DNA from: a bacterium
Lineage (GTDB): Bacteria > Electryoneota > B3-LCP
NCBI GenBank assembly: GCA_026394195.1
Contig: JAPKYS010000013.1
Span: forward strand, 1 to 64,000
DNA: 64,000 bases
Reading direction: 5' to 3'
Positions 8,351-18,245 of this stretch are shown here, piece by piece. The position numbers and the translations under genes were made by a program. The notes under the pieces are model-generated. The model searched no databases. It was given only the letters and a program-made list of their open reading frames with translations, and had not been told where the DNA came from. Each line of letters starts with the position of its first letter. Within the stretch, counting starts at the first letter, position 1.

Positions 8351-10873
8351 GTGAAACCAACCATCCTCAGTCTTACTCTGTTTTTGTTTGGAATTACTGT
8401 ACATCCCGCCTTATCGCAGATTGTCCTGTCCGAGGTGATGTTCAACGCTCCGGAATCGGAAGCCTATGAAGAGTTTCTGGAACTGTACAACTCCTCCAGC
8501 ACCAACTGGATCAATTTAAACGGATTCCAGATCGGCGATCAGGATGAACAGGATTCATTGGTTCAACATAACGGCATGGGCTTCATTCTTCCCGCAGGGG
8601 GATATGCTCTGATCCTGGATCCGCAGTATTGGAACAATTCGACAATTTACGACGACCTGATTCCGATTGAGGCGCTGGTTTTGACAATCAACGATAACGC
8701 TTTTGGCGCAAATGGTTTCCGTAACAATCCTCCTGATACCGTCATTCTCAAAAATCCGCTGGGTGAAATAGTCGCATCTTACACGTATCACGCGGGTAAT
8801 ACCAACGGCATTTCCGATGAGAAAATTCGCCTGACTTCGCCGGATCAATCCTGGAACTGGAGCAACAGCCGAAATTATTTGGGCACGCCCGGATTCGTCA
8901 ACGACGTGCAGCCACCCCAGTTCGATCTGTCTGTGGCGGCATTCGAAGCCGATCCGTCACCCTTGCCATACGGTTCACCATTAATGCTGAAGGTCACAAT
9001 ACAAAATCTGGGATTGACAATAAATTCCAGTGGGCAGGTCATTTTTGCTTTAATTCAGGGCGATTCCATCCCGGTTGATTCATTGCTTGGTCAAGTGGAT
9101 ATTCCCATAACTCAACCTGCGGATTCATCAGTAATATCTCTCAATTTACCTTCGCTGCCGGCAGGACCTCAGATCTTGAAGGTGTGGCACACTCTGGCCG
9201 ACTCCAATCGCGCCAACGACACCGCCTCTGTCCTTCTTTTTGGTGGATATCCGGAGGCAGTTATAATTGTCAACGAGATATATCCCAGCCCCGCTTCCGG
9301 AAAGTGTGAATGGATTGAAATCTACAATTCATCCGGATCTGTCGTCGACCTGGCTGGATTCTCCATCAGCGACATGGACACGACTCACCACCATGTTATC
9401 TCTGACAGCAGTCGAAAACTCCCACCCTCCGCCTTCGCCGTTATCGCAGCAGATTCGACCATACTCAGCTTTCCGATTCCACCCGGGACTATTATCCAAA
9501 TTCCTGCCTCTGGCTGGCCCAGTCTGAACGATACCGGAGATCAGGTTCATCTTTACGACGCGGCAGCCATAGAACAGGATGCCGTAGCTTACGCTGGCGC
9601 GGCGGTTAGCAATGGTATATCCATCGAAAGAGTACGGTATAATGTTCCCTCGAATGATCCTGCAAATTGGGCTGACTGCACGGATCCGTCCGGTTCTACA
9701 CCCGGGCAGGTCAACAGCGTTACGCCGCTGGCGTTTGACCTCGCTCTTTCAGAGCTTTCCGCTGATCCATCACCACTGCCTTTTGGTTTGGCTCTGACGG
9801 TTGTCGTCGTTCTCCGCAATCTCGGTTCTGAAGTAATTGCCGGCGGCGAGGTCTTCTTCGAATTGCAGCAACCCTCTTCCCCTGCTGTCGATTCGATCAT
9901 CGCCACGATTGAATTTGGGTTTCTCGCGGCAGGGGATTCATCCCAGGTTCAAGCCATAATCAATGGATTGCCGCCCGGACCTCAACTAATCATGGCGCGT
10001 CACGATCTAACTGATGAAAACCCTGTCAACGACTCGGACAATCTCATGATTTCAGTCGGCTATCCAACTCGAGCCTGCGTCATCAATGAAATGATGATTC
10101 ATCCGCTGGATGAACGGTGCGAATGGGTGGAATTATTCAACCCCAATACCTATGCAGTCAATCTTTATGGATTTTCCTTTTCGGATGCAGATACCAGTCA
10201 ACGAACCTACCTGCCGGTGTCTGCGGGAATCATCGTACCCGCTGGCTACGCTCTTCTGGCGAAAGATTCAAGTATCTTCATGTACAATCCACCTTCTGGA
10301 ATCCCCATCACTATAATCGGTTCAAGCTGGCCGGTTCTCAACGACGATGGCGATACCCCTACTCTGTTTGACGCCGCAGGTCAGATGCAGGATGCTGTTC
10401 AATATACCGGTTGGAGCATCCCGGCAGGATTATCTTTGGAACGGCTGTCGCCGGCAGGTTTATCGTCGGATGAAACCAATTGGTCCCGCAGCCTGGATCC
10501 TGGTGGCAGCACCGCTGGTTTACCGAATAGCGTTCAGTCGTCGCCCAGCTCCGAAGGTAGGAGGGCTGATTTAACTTTCACCCCGGATCCCTATGACCCT
10601 GACCGGCACGGCGAGCTTGAAATCGATCTGTCGTCTCCCGGAGGCGCGTCTTCGGCTTCGATTATCGTCTTCGATCTACGGGGGCGAAAGCTAAAAACCA
10701 TCTTCGATGGGCCCGTCCCGTCTGGGCAGGTCACTATCGGTTGGGATGGAAAGGATGCTTCTGATCGAAGGTTATCACCCGGGCTTTACGTTCTCTATGC
10801 CGAATTCCGCGACTCCGGAGGTAAGCGGCAGGACGCAATTAAAAAGCCGCTGGTGATAGCTGGTAGACTTTGA
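8351..10873 (+). CDS. Secreted protein with three lamin-tail domains and a FlgD-like C-terminus
   Basis: 840 aa from GTG 8351, chosen because it gives a signal peptide (KPTILSLTLFLFGITVHPALSQ); the frame is open further upstream but that part overlaps lpxK and lacks signal character. Architecture is a repeat: lamin-tail domain (about 24-185, opening VLSEVMFNAP), a CARDB-like Ig domain with PSPLPYGSPL (about 190-305), lamin-tail 2 (opening IIVNEIYPSP), a second CARDB-like domain (PSPLPFGLAL), lamin-tail 3 (opening CVINEMMIHP), then a FlgD-type Ig domain with IVFDLRGRKLKTI and LSPGLYVLYAEF. It probably sits on the cell surface. Its place 4 bases after lpxK suggests co-transcription with lipid A genes. 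Binding partner unknown. Confidence 0.85.
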   Translation: MKPTILSLTLFLFGITVHPALSQIVLSEVMFNAPESEAYEEFLELYNSSSTNWINLNGFQIGDQDEQDSLVQHNGMGFILPAGGYALILDPQYWNNSTIYDDLIPIEALVLTINDNAFGANGFRNNPPDTVILKNPLGEIVASYTYHAGNTNGISDEKIRLTSPDQSWNWSNSRNYLGTPGFVNDVQPPQFDLSVAAFEADPSPLPYGSPLMLKVTIQNLGLTINSSGQVIFALIQGDSIPVDSLLGQVDIPITQPADSSVISLNLPSLPAGPQILKVWHTLADSNRANDTASVLLFGGYPEAVIIVNEIYPSPASGKCEWIEIYNSSGSVVDLAGFSISDMDTTHHHVISDSSRKLPPSAFAVIAADSTILSFPIPPGTIIQIPASGWPSLNDTGDQVHLYDAAAIEQDAVAYAGAAVSNGISIERVRYNVPSNDPANWADCTDPSGSTPGQVNSVTPLAFDLALSELSADPSPLPFGLALTVVVVLRNLGSEVIAGGEVFFELQQPSSPAVDSIIATIEFGFLAAGDSSQVQAIINGLPPGPQLIMARHDLTDENPVNDSDNLMISVGYPTRACVINEMMIHPLDERCEWVELFNPNTYAVNLYGFSFSDADTSQRTYLPVSAGIIVPAGYALLAKDSSIFMYNPPSGIPITIIGSSWPVLNDDGDTPTLFDAAGQMQDAVQYTGWSIPAGLSLERLSPAGLSSDETNWSRSLDPGGSTAGLPNSVQSSPSSEGRRADLTFTPDPYDPDRHGELEIDLSSPGGASSASIIVFDLRGRKLKTIFDGPVPSGQVTIGWDGKDASDRRLSPGLYVLYAEFRDSGGKRQDAIKKPLVIAGRL

Positions 10874-10983
10874 AAATGTGGAAAAAAGATATTGACTTGA
10901 CAGTTTAATTATATTAAATTTATTAGCGAATTGCCAACTAAGAGTGCAAAGTCACTAAGAGCTTAATACTACTGAAGTTACGA

Positions 10984-11021
10984 GGAGCCCCCAATCGGCC
11001 TCGGGTGGTTCCCTTTTTTTT
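10984..11021 (+). terminator. Intrinsic terminator or attenuator
   Basis: A GC-rich imperfect hairpin (GGAGCCcCC pairing with GGtGGTTCC around a loop containing AATCGG) is followed by eight T residues at 11014-11021. It lies 110 bases after the lamin-tail gene and 125 bases before the next gene. TTGACA at about 10903 with AT-rich sequence after it could start a short transcript ending here, so this may be a leader or small RNA rather than only the end of the lpx operon. Confidence 0.6.
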
Positions 11022-11146
11022 AGTAATAAAATTCAGCACGATTGATTCGTGTTACTACTACAAGACAAGCAAGTACAAAGGCGTAAGCAAGCCAGGCGCT
11101 GGTTTTAGGACAGGCTTGATGAATTCGGTTTAATTTCGAGGAAATA

Positions 11147-12463
11147 ATGGCAAAAAAACGCGTAATCATCATGGGCGCGGCAGGTCGCGATTTTCACAAT
11201 TTCAACATGGTTTATCGGGATAATGAAAATTACGATGTGGTCGCTTTCACAGCAACCCAGATCCCCGATATCGATGGACGTAAATACCCAGTGCAGTTGG
11301 CGGGCAAGCTCTACCCCAACGGTATTCCCATATATGCTGAATCCGAATTGCGTCGATTGATCGTCGAGAAGCAGATCGATGAGGTGGTATTCGCCTACTC
11401 TGACGTTCCCCACGAATACGTCATGCACCGCGCTTCGGAAGTGATCACGGCTGGAGCCGCGTTTATGCTGTTGGGTGGACGGAATACCATGGTCAAATCC
11501 AAAAAACCGGTCATTGCCATTTGTGCTGTGCGTACCGGAAGCGGCAAAAGCCAGACCACTCGCCGCGTCGCTGAACTCCTGAAAGCTGCCGGAAAGAAGG
11601 TTGCGGTTATCCGCCACCCGATGCCTTATGGAGACTTGGCTGCTCAGGCGGTGCAGAGATTTGCCACAATTGATGATATGAAAAAGCATCATTGCACCAT
11701 CGAAGAGATGGAAGAGTACGAGCCGCATATTCAGCGAGGCAACATCCTGTACGCAGGCGTTGACTACGAAGCCATCCTGCGCAAGGCTGAGGAAGAAGCC
11801 GATATCATCCTCTGGGATGGCGGCAATAACGACATGCCCTTCTATAAACCGGATCTGATGATCACTGTAGCAGATCCCTTGCGCCCCGGACATGAGGTCG
11901 AGTACCACCCCGGCGAAGCCAATCTGCTCCTCGCTGACGTCGTGGTCATTAATAAGATCGATTCCGCCGATCCGGAAGACGTAATGGATCTGCGCGAAAC
12001 CATCCGGGAACGCAATCCCAAAGCCATGATCATTGAAGCAGCCAGCCCCATCGCGGTGGAAGATCCCGATATTATCCGCGGCGCGCGGGTTCTGGTGATT
12101 GAAGACGGTCCCACGCTGACTCATGGTGAGATGGCTTATGGAGCGGGTATTGTTGCTGCCGAAAAATTCGGCGCCAGCGAAGTGATAGATCCGCGACCCT
12201 TTACTGTGGGAACAATCACGGACGTGTTCAAGAAATATGAAGATATCGGACCTCTGCTTCCTGCCATGGGGTACGGCGAGCAGCAGGTTCGCGATCTGGA
12301 AGCCACTATTGCCGCGACGGACTGTGACGCCGTCATCATCGGCACTCCGATAGATCTGCGCAGAATCTTGAAGATCAAGCAACCTTCAGTAAGAGTGACT
12401 TACGACCTTCAGGAAATCGGTCGGCCAAACCTGCAGGATGCTCTGGAACGCTTCCTGAAATGA
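11147..12463 (+). CDS. Cyclic 2,3-diphosphoglycerate synthetase-like P-loop protein
   Basis: 438 aa. The N-terminal ~125 residues form a nucleotide-binding-like domain (RVIIMGAAGRDFHNFNMVYR); residues ~128-300 are a P-loop NTPase (AICAVRTGSGKSQTTRRV as Walker A, IILWDGGNNDMPF as Walker B, VVVINKIDSAD as an NKxD-type motif). This matches COG2403, whose archaeal member makes cyclic 2,3-diphosphoglycerate from 2,3-bisphosphoglycerate and ATP. In bacteria the family is widespread with no settled function. It overlaps carbamate kinase by ATGA, so the two are translated together. A ribosome-binding site (GAGGAAATA) precedes the start. Confidence 0.8.
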   Translation: MAKKRVIIMGAAGRDFHNFNMVYRDNENYDVVAFTATQIPDIDGRKYPVQLAGKLYPNGIPIYAESELRRLIVEKQIDEVVFAYSDVPHEYVMHRASEVITAGAAFMLLGGRNTMVKSKKPVIAICAVRTGSGKSQTTRRVAELLKAAGKKVAVIRHPMPYGDLAAQAVQRFATIDDMKKHHCTIEEMEEYEPHIQRGNILYAGVDYEAILRKAEEEADIILWDGGNNDMPFYKPDLMITVADPLRPGHEVEYHPGEANLLLADVVVINKIDSADPEDVMDLRETIRERNPKAMIIEAASPIAVEDPDIIRGARVLVIEDGPTLTHGEMAYGAGIVAAEKFGASEVIDPRPFTVGTITDVFKKYEDIGPLLPAMGYGEQQVRDLEATIAATDCDAVIIGTPIDLRRILKIKQPSVRVTYDLQEIGRPNLQDALERFLK

Positions 12464-13416
12464 ACTCCCGAATGGTTCGCACCGCCGTGGTTGCCTTGGG
12501 AGGCAATGCCATTTCCGATCCTTCCGGAGATAACAGCATTACCCACCAGTTTGCCCAAACGCGCAAGTCGCTCGTGGGGATCATTGACCTGGTCCACAAA
12601 GGTTACAAACTAGTGATCACTCACGGTAATGGACCGCAGGTGGGCGAAGGATTACTCCGCATGGAGTTATCACTCGATCAGTGCAGCCCCAGACCCTTGG
12701 GAGTCCTGGTCGCAGATACGCAGGGCGGGCTGGGTTACATGATTGAGCAATCCCTGCAGAACGGTTTGCGTTGGACGGGAATCCAAAAACCGGTCGTCAC
12801 CCTGGTGACGCAGGTGGTCGTCGACAAGGACGATCCGGAGTTGTTGACGCCATCCAAATTCATCGGTAAAGCCTATAATCAGGCGGACGCTGAAGCGCTG
12901 GGGAAAGAACACGGTTGGGTTATCAAAATTGATAAGGCGCGAGGATACCGAAGAGTGGTGGGATCGCCAAAACCGCTGTCGATTGTCAACCGTGAGCCCA
13001 TCCGATTGCTGATGGAAGCTGGGTATATCGTCATTTGCAGCGGCGGAGGCGGCATTCCGGTTTTCGTCATGGAAAATGGTTTCTATGAAGGCGTCGATGC
13101 AGTCATAGATAAGGACCGCGCTGCTGCGGTTCTGGCGAACGACATAGAAGCACAGGATCTCTTCATGTTGACAGCGGTTGATAAAGTAGCTCTGAACTTT
13201 GGTACATCCGATCAAAAGGATTTGGATCGCTTGAACATTGCGGAAGCGAAGCAGTACATGTCGCAGGGGCAATTCCCCGCAGGCAGCATGGGACCCAAAA
13301 TCGAAGCGGCGATTCAGTTTTTGGAGAAGGGCGGCGAACGGGTGTTGATCTCATCCGCAGAGAATGTAATCGACGCAGTGCACGGGGAAACAGGAACCTG
13401 GATGTATCCAGATTAA
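12460..13416 (+). CDS. arcC: Carbamate kinase
   Basis: 318 aa, typical length. It interconverts carbamoyl phosphate plus ADP with carbamate plus ATP. Family motifs: VVALGGNAI at the N-terminus, ITHGNGPQVG, VICSGGGGIPV, VIDKDRAAAVLA and GSMGPKIEAA near the C-terminus. No arginine deiminase or ornithine carbamoyltransferase is nearby, so the arginine deiminase pathway is not indicated by context; the coupled partner is the COG2403-type protein upstream. ATG 12460 overlaps the upstream stop; a second ATG at 12472 is also possible. Confidence 0.93.
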   Translation: MNSRMVRTAVVALGGNAISDPSGDNSITHQFAQTRKSLVGIIDLVHKGYKLVITHGNGPQVGEGLLRMELSLDQCSPRPLGVLVADTQGGLGYMIEQSLQNGLRWTGIQKPVVTLVTQVVVDKDDPELLTPSKFIGKAYNQADAEALGKEHGWVIKIDKARGYRRVVGSPKPLSIVNREPIRLLMEAGYIVICSGGGGIPVFVMENGFYEGVDAVIDKDRAAAVLANDIEAQDLFMLTAVDKVALNFGTSDQKDLDRLNIAEAKQYMSQGQFPAGSMGPKIEAAIQFLEKGGERVLISSAENVIDAVHGETGTWMYPD

Positions 13417-13437
13417 TAATCAACCCATACCGATCTC

Positions 13438-14643
13438 ATGAAAATCCATGAATATCAGGGCAAGGAAGTCCTGAAAAAATACCAGGTGCCGGTGCCGGAA
13501 GGCAGAGTTGCATTCACAGTAGAAGAAGCCCTTGCAGCATATAAGCAGCTGGGTGGAGGCATCTGCGCGGTCAAGTCACAAATCCATGCAGGCGGCCGCG
13601 GCAAGGGTTCACTCTATAATCCCCAGAAGCCTGCGGAATTGATCATGCAGGGTGGAGTGAAAATCGCCAAGAACGAGCAGGAGGTTCGCGACTACGCAGG
13701 GAAAATTCTCGGCAACTTGCTGGTAACGCACCAGACCGGTCCTCAGGGCAAAATTGTGCGGCGATTGCTCATCGAAAAAGGGTGTAAGATCGCGCGGGAA
13801 CTCTATGCCGGAATCGTCTTGGACCGTGAAAAGGGCATGGATTGCTTCATGGTTTCCACCGAAGGCGGTATGGAAATCGAAAAAGTGGCGGCTGAGGCGC
13901 CCGAAAAGATCATCAAAGCTTGGATCGTACCTGGTATAGGGCTGCGCCCCTTCCAAGCCGCCCGACTTGCATTCTCGCTGGGACTATCCGGAAACCAACA
14001 TAAATCAGCTGTGAAGTTCTTTCTGGCACTCTATAAAGCCTACAGTGAATCCGATGCTTCACTGGCTGAGATCAACCCGTTGGTGGTCACCGAAGATGGC
14101 GAAGTGATCGCCCTGGACGCCAAGATGAACTTCGACGATAACGCTCTCTATCGCCATCCGGATATCGTCGAGTACCGCGATCTGGCCGAGGAGGAACCTG
14201 CCGAAATCGAAGCGTCCAAGTTCAATCTGAATTACATCAAACTGGACGGTAATGTCGGCTGCATGGTCAACGGCGCCGGTCTGGCGATGGCGACCATGGA
14301 TATGATCAAGTTAGCGGGCGGCGAACCGGCGAATTTCTTAGACGTTGGCGGCGCGGCTTCTGCGGAAACCACCCAGAACGGTTTTCGCATCATTCTGACC
14401 GACCCGCACGTTAAAGCCATCCTGATCAACATCTTCGGCGGCATCGTGCGCTGCGATCGTGTGGCTGAAGGCGTTGTCGAAGCCGTGCGCGGTCTGGGTG
14501 ACGTCAAAGTGCCGGTCATCATCCGACTGGCGGGCACCAACGCCGAGCTGGCCGCTGAAATCCTGAAGAAATCAGGGTTGAACTTCCTGGTGGCAGCCAA
14601 TTTCCAGGAAGCAGCGGAGAAGGTGACCATGGCGGTCAGATGA
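13438..14643 (+). CDS. sucC: Succinyl-CoA synthetase beta subunit
   Basis: 401 aa. With SucD it converts succinyl-CoA, phosphate and NDP to succinate, CoA and NTP. The ATP-grasp N-terminal domain is clear ([33 protein letters not shown]), with AEINPLVV for metal binding and a C-terminal CoA-ligase domain ([35 protein letters not shown]). The stop overlaps the start of the STAS/ATPase gene (ATGA) rather than sucD, which is pushed 1.2 kb downstream. Placement before korDABC fits 2-oxoglutarate oxidation with substrate-level phosphorylation. Confidence 0.96.
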   Translation: MKIHEYQGKEVLKKYQVPVPEGRVAFTVEEALAAYKQLGGGICAVKSQIHAGGRGKGSLYNPQKPAELIMQGGVKIAKNEQEVRDYAGKILGNLLVTHQTGPQGKIVRRLLIEKGCKIARELYAGIVLDREKGMDCFMVSTEGGMEIEKVAAEAPEKIIKAWIVPGIGLRPFQAARLAFSLGLSGNQHKSAVKFFLALYKAYSESDASLAEINPLVVTEDGEVIALDAKMNFDDNALYRHPDIVEYRDLAEEEPAEIEASKFNLNYIKLDGNVGCMVNGAGLAMATMDMIKLAGGEPANFLDVGGAASAETTQNGFRIILTDPHVKAILINIFGGIVRCDRVAEGVVEAVRGLGDVKVPVIIRLAGTNAELAAEILKKSGLNFLVAANFQEAAEKVTMAVR

Positions 14644-15524
14644 GCAGATGGATCACAAATATAAGTGACCATGGCACGTTTGTTTCGCTTCCAGCCGACT
14701 TGAAAATATCGAATGCTAAAAGGTTGAATGAGGTTTTCAACGAGGTCTTGAAGAGTGGTGCGGGTGATATTTTTATTGATGCTAAGGGCGTATATAATAT
14801 CAGCCCATTCACTGCGTGCTGGTTCGCCGCCCTTAAAGATCAATTGGTTGAATTGGGAAGATCTATTCGAATCATTCCGCCTGAGAAGGAGTACGCATTA
14901 CATCAATATTCCAATTTGGGAATCGAAACTTATCTCAAACCTGAAATTCCCCAAACCATTCCTAAGAAATATTCAACGTTTCCTGTTACAAAGCTGACCG
15001 AACCGAGTTATCCTTTAGCAGGGACTGTTTCTAAACTATTGACCGAGAGGTTGAGAAAGGTAGAGAATTTTCATAAAGCGCTGCATTTTGCCATACGTGA
15101 AGTTGTTGAGAATTCCTTCGAGCATGGCAAGACTAATCAATGTTATATGTGCGCTTATTCAGTACCGAGCAAACAGATGGTCAGGTTGTGTATTCTCGAT
15201 ACTGGGATTGGAATTCCCGCATCAATGCGAGCTAATCCGAAGTATACAAACTTAGACGACCTTGAGGCTGTCGAACGTGCTTCCCAATATGGAGTTTCCA
15301 GCAAAGCGGAAGAGAGGGGAATTGGGTTGTACTTATTACGCGATGTTGCCGAGAAGAATGAAGCTGAATTGACAATCTTATCCGGTCATGCGAAAATAGA
15401 CATTTCAAAAAGTATTAGACGAACATACATAGAAAGTCCCTTTTCTGGAACTGCTGTAAAACTGACCCTGAGAACTCGCAAAGATTTTTACTATATAAGT
15501 GTTGCAGATTGGGAGGCGTTATGA
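14640..15524 (+). CDS. STAS-like domain fused to GHKL (histidine-kinase-type) ATPase
   Basis: 294 aa. Residues 1-~115 look STAS-like (a [15 protein letters not shown] helix after a short strand, then [11 protein letters not shown]). Residues ~145-285 form a GHKL ATPase: N box [14 protein letters not shown]1 box [10 protein letters not shown], and a G2-like box [17 protein letters not shown]. There is no dimerisation/phosphoacceptor His domain, so this is an anti-sigma-factor-like ATPase, not a full sensor kinase. Start ATG overlaps the sucC stop, and the stop overlaps the next gene (ATGA). The pair is visibly more AT-rich than sucC and sucD around it, suggesting transfer into the operon. Target unknown. 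Confidence 0.75.
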   Translation: MSRWITNISDHGTFVSLPADLKISNAKRLNEVFNEVLKSGAGDIFIDAKGVYNISPFTACWFAALKDQLVELGRSIRIIPPEKEYALHQYSNLGIETYLKPEIPQTIPKKYSTFPVTKLTEPSYPLAGTVSKLLTERLRKVENFHKALHFAIREVVENSFEHGKTNQCYMCAYSVPSKQMVRLCILDTGIGIPASMRANPKYTNLDDLEAVERASQYGVSSKAEERGIGLYLLRDVAEKNEAELTILSGHAKIDISKSIRRTYIESPFSGTAVKLTLRTRKDFYYISVADWEAL

Positions 15525-15838
15525 GCAAAATAGAACCCAAGAAAACATTGAAATTTAAGACACTGATTAATCGTCCAGGCTCCCTAAGAGCAATTGGAGA
15601 AATAATCGTTGATGAGATTATCGAGGAATGGAAGTATAGCGAAGTTGTTGAGCTTGACTTTGAGAATGAGACCGTTGCATCGGCTTCGCTATTCGACGAA
15701 ATTGCAAAATTGTACAAGGAATACCCTAAAGAAGAAGTTAAACAACGGTTGCATTTTATCAATATAGATCCCCTGGATGAGCGCCTCATCATCCATCTGG
15801 CGAAACTTCGTCTCGAACAAGAGAAGGCAATAATTTAA
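15521..15838 (+). CDS. STAS-like DUF4325 protein
   Basis: 105 aa from ATG 15521, which overlaps the upstream stop; a frame-mate ATG at 15509 lies inside the upstream gene. The pattern [24 protein letters not shown] followed by [15 protein letters not shown] is that of DUF4325, a small STAS-like family often seen next to GHKL ATPases. By analogy with SpoIIAA/SpoIIAB it could be the binding partner or substrate of the upstream ATPase; that is inference. It ends one base before the ATG of sucD, so the two-gene insert sits exactly in the sucC-sucD junction. Confidence 0.7.
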   Translation: MSKIEPKKTLKFKTLINRPGSLRAIGEIIVDEIIEEWKYSEVVELDFENETVASASLFDEIAKLYKEYPKEEVKQRLHFINIDPLDERLIIHLAKLRLEQEKAII

Positions 15839-15839
15839 C

Positions 15840-16709
15840 ATGTCAATCTTAGTCAACAAATCCACCCGCGTCATCGTACAAGGCTTCACCGGAGCTGAAG
15901 GTACCTTCCATGCAACGCAGATGATTGAGTACGGAACAAAAGTTGTCGGCGGGGTCACTCCCGGCAAGGGGGGACAGAAACACCTCGACAAACCGGTTTT
16001 CAACACGGTTGCCGATGCAGTGCAACAGGAAGGCGCCAACGCTTCGATCATCTTTGTGCCGGCAGCATTTGCCGCAGAAGCGATCATGGAAGCAGCCGAA
16101 GCAGGGTTGGATCTGGTCGTGTGCATCACTGAGGGTATCCCCACCCGTGACATGCTGACAGCGTATCACTTCCTGAAGAAAACCAAAACCCGGCTGGTCG
16201 GTCCCAACTGCCCCGGTGTCATAACTCCCGGACAGTGCAAATTGGGCATCATGCCCGGTTTCATCCATAAAGAGGGCAAGGTCGGATTAATCTCGCGTTC
16301 CGGCACGCTGACCTACGAAACTGTAGGGCAGCTTTCGGCATTGGGATTGGGACAATCTACCTGTATCGGTATCGGCGGCGATCCGGTCATCGGGTCCACT
16401 TTCACCGACCTGTTGAAGCTCTTCAACGAGGACGCCGATACTGAAGCGGTTGTGATGATCGGAGAGATCGGCGGGACAGCCGAAGAGGCTGCCGCGGAAT
16501 ACGTCAAAGCCAATTTCAAAAAGCCGGTGGTTGCCTTTATCGCTGGTCAGACTGCGCCCCCAGGGAGACGAATGGGACACGCAGGCGCCATCATCGCCGG
16601 CGGTAAGGGCACAGCCGCAGAAAAGATGTTGGCTTTGCAGGCTGCAGGGATTGCGGTGTGTAAATCACCTGCTGAAATCGGCAGGAAAGTCAAGGATATA
16701 CTAAAGTAA
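15840..16709 (+). CDS. sucD: Succinyl-CoA synthetase alpha subunit
   Basis: 289 aa. N-terminal CoA-binding Rossmann domain ([33 protein letters not shown]), [13 protein letters not shown], and [21 protein letters not shown]. The phosphohistidine loop is [18 protein letters not shown], containing the catalytic His. All subunit features are intact. The stop is 12 bases before the ferredoxin gene, so translation and transcription probably continue into korDABC. Confidence 0.96.
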   Translation: MSILVNKSTRVIVQGFTGAEGTFHATQMIEYGTKVVGGVTPGKGGQKHLDKPVFNTVADAVQQEGANASIIFVPAAFAAEAIMEAAEAGLDLVVCITEGIPTRDMLTAYHFLKKTKTRLVGPNCPGVITPGQCKLGIMPGFIHKEGKVGLISRSGTLTYETVGQLSALGLGQSTCIGIGGDPVIGSTFTDLLKLFNEDADTEAVVMIGEIGGTAEEAAAEYVKANFKKPVVAFIAGQTAPPGRRMGHAGAIIAGGKGTAAEKMLALQAAGIAVCKSPAEIGRKVKDILK

Positions 16710-16721
16710 CCGAGGCATACG

Positions 16722-17018
16722 ATGAGCGACATCATTCGCTACGAAGCGAAAGAAAAAGACATTGTCATTATTATAGATAGAGATCTCTGCAAGGGCTGTG
16801 ACATCTGCGTGCAGGTCTGCAAGCAGGATGGCTTGAAATTAGTGGACGCTCCGGACAAGTGGGAAGGCGCATCGGTCGAAATGATAAATCCCGAGTTGTG
16901 TAATTTCTGCAAGCTTTGCGAAATTCAGTGCCCTGACTTTGCCATCCGGGTTCTGCGCAAAGATGAGGAGGGAACTATCACCATTGGAAAGTCCAAGAAG
17001 ACCTCCGCTGAACAATGA
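16722..17018 (+). CDS. korD: 2-oxoacid:ferredoxin oxidoreductase delta subunit (2x[4Fe-4S] ferredoxin)
   Basis: 98 aa with two cluster motifs, CKGCDICVQVCKQD (about 23-36) and CNFCKLCEIQCPD (about 59-71), the arrangement of delta subunits of 2-oxoglutarate:ferredoxin oxidoreductase. It would pass electrons from the KorB cluster to free ferredoxin. It stands directly between sucD and korA. Confidence 0.88.
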   Translation: MSDIIRYEAKEKDIVIIIDRDLCKGCDICVQVCKQDGLKLVDAPDKWEGASVEMINPELCNFCKLCEIQCPDFAIRVLRKDEEGTITIGKSKKTSAEQ

Positions 17019-17084
17019 CAACTGCCGCAAGCCGGCTCAGGTCGGATAACCAAGTTAACAAATTGAAAACAACCGAGGGGAGAA

Positions 17085-18245
17085 ATGTCTTCTGATCGAT
17101 CTGATGGATCAGGTATAGTTTTTTGGCAGGGTAATGAAGTGGTGGCTGAGGCCGCCATTGCCGCCGGGTGCCGGTTTTACGCGGGATACCCCATCACGCC
17201 GTCATCTGAAATCGCTCACGTGATGGCAGAAAGGCTCCCGCAGGTCGGCGGTAAATTCATCCAGATGGAGGATGAAATCGCTTCCATGGGCGCAATTATC
17301 GGCGCATCCTTGACCGGCGTGAAATCCATGACAGCCACGTCTGGTCCGGGGTTCTCGCTGAAGATGGAAAACATCGGCTATGCCTACATGGCTGAAGTCC
17401 CGTGTGTGATTGTTAACGTCATGCGAGGAGGTCCTTCTACCGGTCTACCGACCGCCATCGGACAATCCGACGTCCAACAAGCGCGCTGGGGTACGCATGG
17501 TGATCATCCCACCATCGCTTTGGCTCCCGCTTTTCACCGTGAGATATATCTCAGCACCATCAAGGCTTTCAACCTTTCCGAAAAATATCGCATCCCGGTC
17601 ATGCTGATGCTTGATGAAGTTCTGGCTCATATGAGTGAAGGCATGAGAGTTCCTGAACCCTCTGATTACCACCTGGTTGACCGGGTCAAGCCGTCGGTTA
17701 CTCCCGAAGAGTACTTTCCCTATGACACTCGTTTCGGGGACGTACCTCCCATGGCATCATACTTCGAGGGTTTCCGGTTTCACGTTACCGGGTTAAATCA
17801 CACCAAGACCGGTTTTCCTACCACTAATCCGGATATCTGCCAAAGCGAAGAGGAGCGCATGATTCGCAAGGTCATGAAAGACGCTGACGCTTTGGCTGAG
17901 TACGAGTCCTACTTGCTGGACGATGCTGAAATCGCCATCTACGCGTTTGGTTCGACGGCCCGGGGAGCACGGGGGGCAGTGGATGAAGCCAGAAAACAGG
18001 GCATCAAGGTTGGTCTGTTTCGTGCCATTACTTTATGGCCCTTTCCTGATAAGGCGATCTATGCCTTGGCCAAACGAGTCAAAGCCTTTGTGGTTCCGGA
18101 AGTCAATTTGGGTCAGATGATTCAGGAAGTTGAACGCGCAGCACATCGGGACATGCCGATCGTGGGCGTCAACAAGGTCGGCGGAATTCCTATTCCGCCG
18201 TCTGAGATCCTGAGTAAGATCAAGGAGGTGGCGAAAAATGGCTAA
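17085..18245 (+). CDS. korA: 2-oxoacid:ferredoxin oxidoreductase alpha subunit (2-oxoglutarate type)
   Basis: 386 aa. The opening is typical (WQGNEVVAEAAIAAGCRFYAGYPITPSSEIAHVMAERLP, shown here in part only: GCRFYAGYPITPSSEIA), followed by MEDEIASMGAIIGAS and TATSGPGFSLKMENIGYA, and a C-terminal transketolase-like domain with AFGSTARGARGAVDEAR. It binds the 2-oxoacid and contributes to the thiamine diphosphate site together with KorB. The neighbouring succinyl-CoA synthetase points to 2-oxoglutarate as substrate. A GAGGGGAGAA ribosome-binding site precedes ATG 17085. Overlaps korB by 8 bases. Confidence 0.93.
   Translation: MSSDRSDGSGIVFWQGNEVVAEAAIAAGCRFYAGYPITPSSEIAHVMAERLPQVGGKFIQMEDEIASMGAIIGASLTGVKSMTATSGPGFSLKMENIGYAYMAEVPCVIVNVMRGGPSTGLPTAIGQSDVQQARWGTHGDHPTIALAPAFHREIYLSTIKAFNLSEKYRIPVMLMLDEVLAHMSEGMRVPEPSDYHLVDRVKPSVTPEEYFPYDTRFGDVPPMASYFEGFRFHVTGLNHTKTGFPTTNPDICQSEEERMIRKVMKDADALAEYESYLLDDAEIAIYAFGSTARGARGAVDEARKQGIKVGLFRAITLWPFPDKAIYALAKRVKAFVVPEVNLGQMIQEVERAAHRDMPIVGVNKVGGIPIPPSEILSKIKEVAKNG

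Noticed and set aside
10925..11021. Possible cyclic-di-GMP (GEMM-type) riboswitch before the COG2403 gene
   Set aside because: A GCAAAG core and a later GGAGCC segment caught the eye, but the paired elements of the GEMM core cannot be drawn, and the closing stem is better explained as a terminator.
11105..12382. Minus-strand 425-codon frame opposite the COG2403 gene
   Set aside because: Long only because the coding gene leaves the antisense frame open; no recognisable motif, no ribosome-binding site, and the plus-strand gene is clear.
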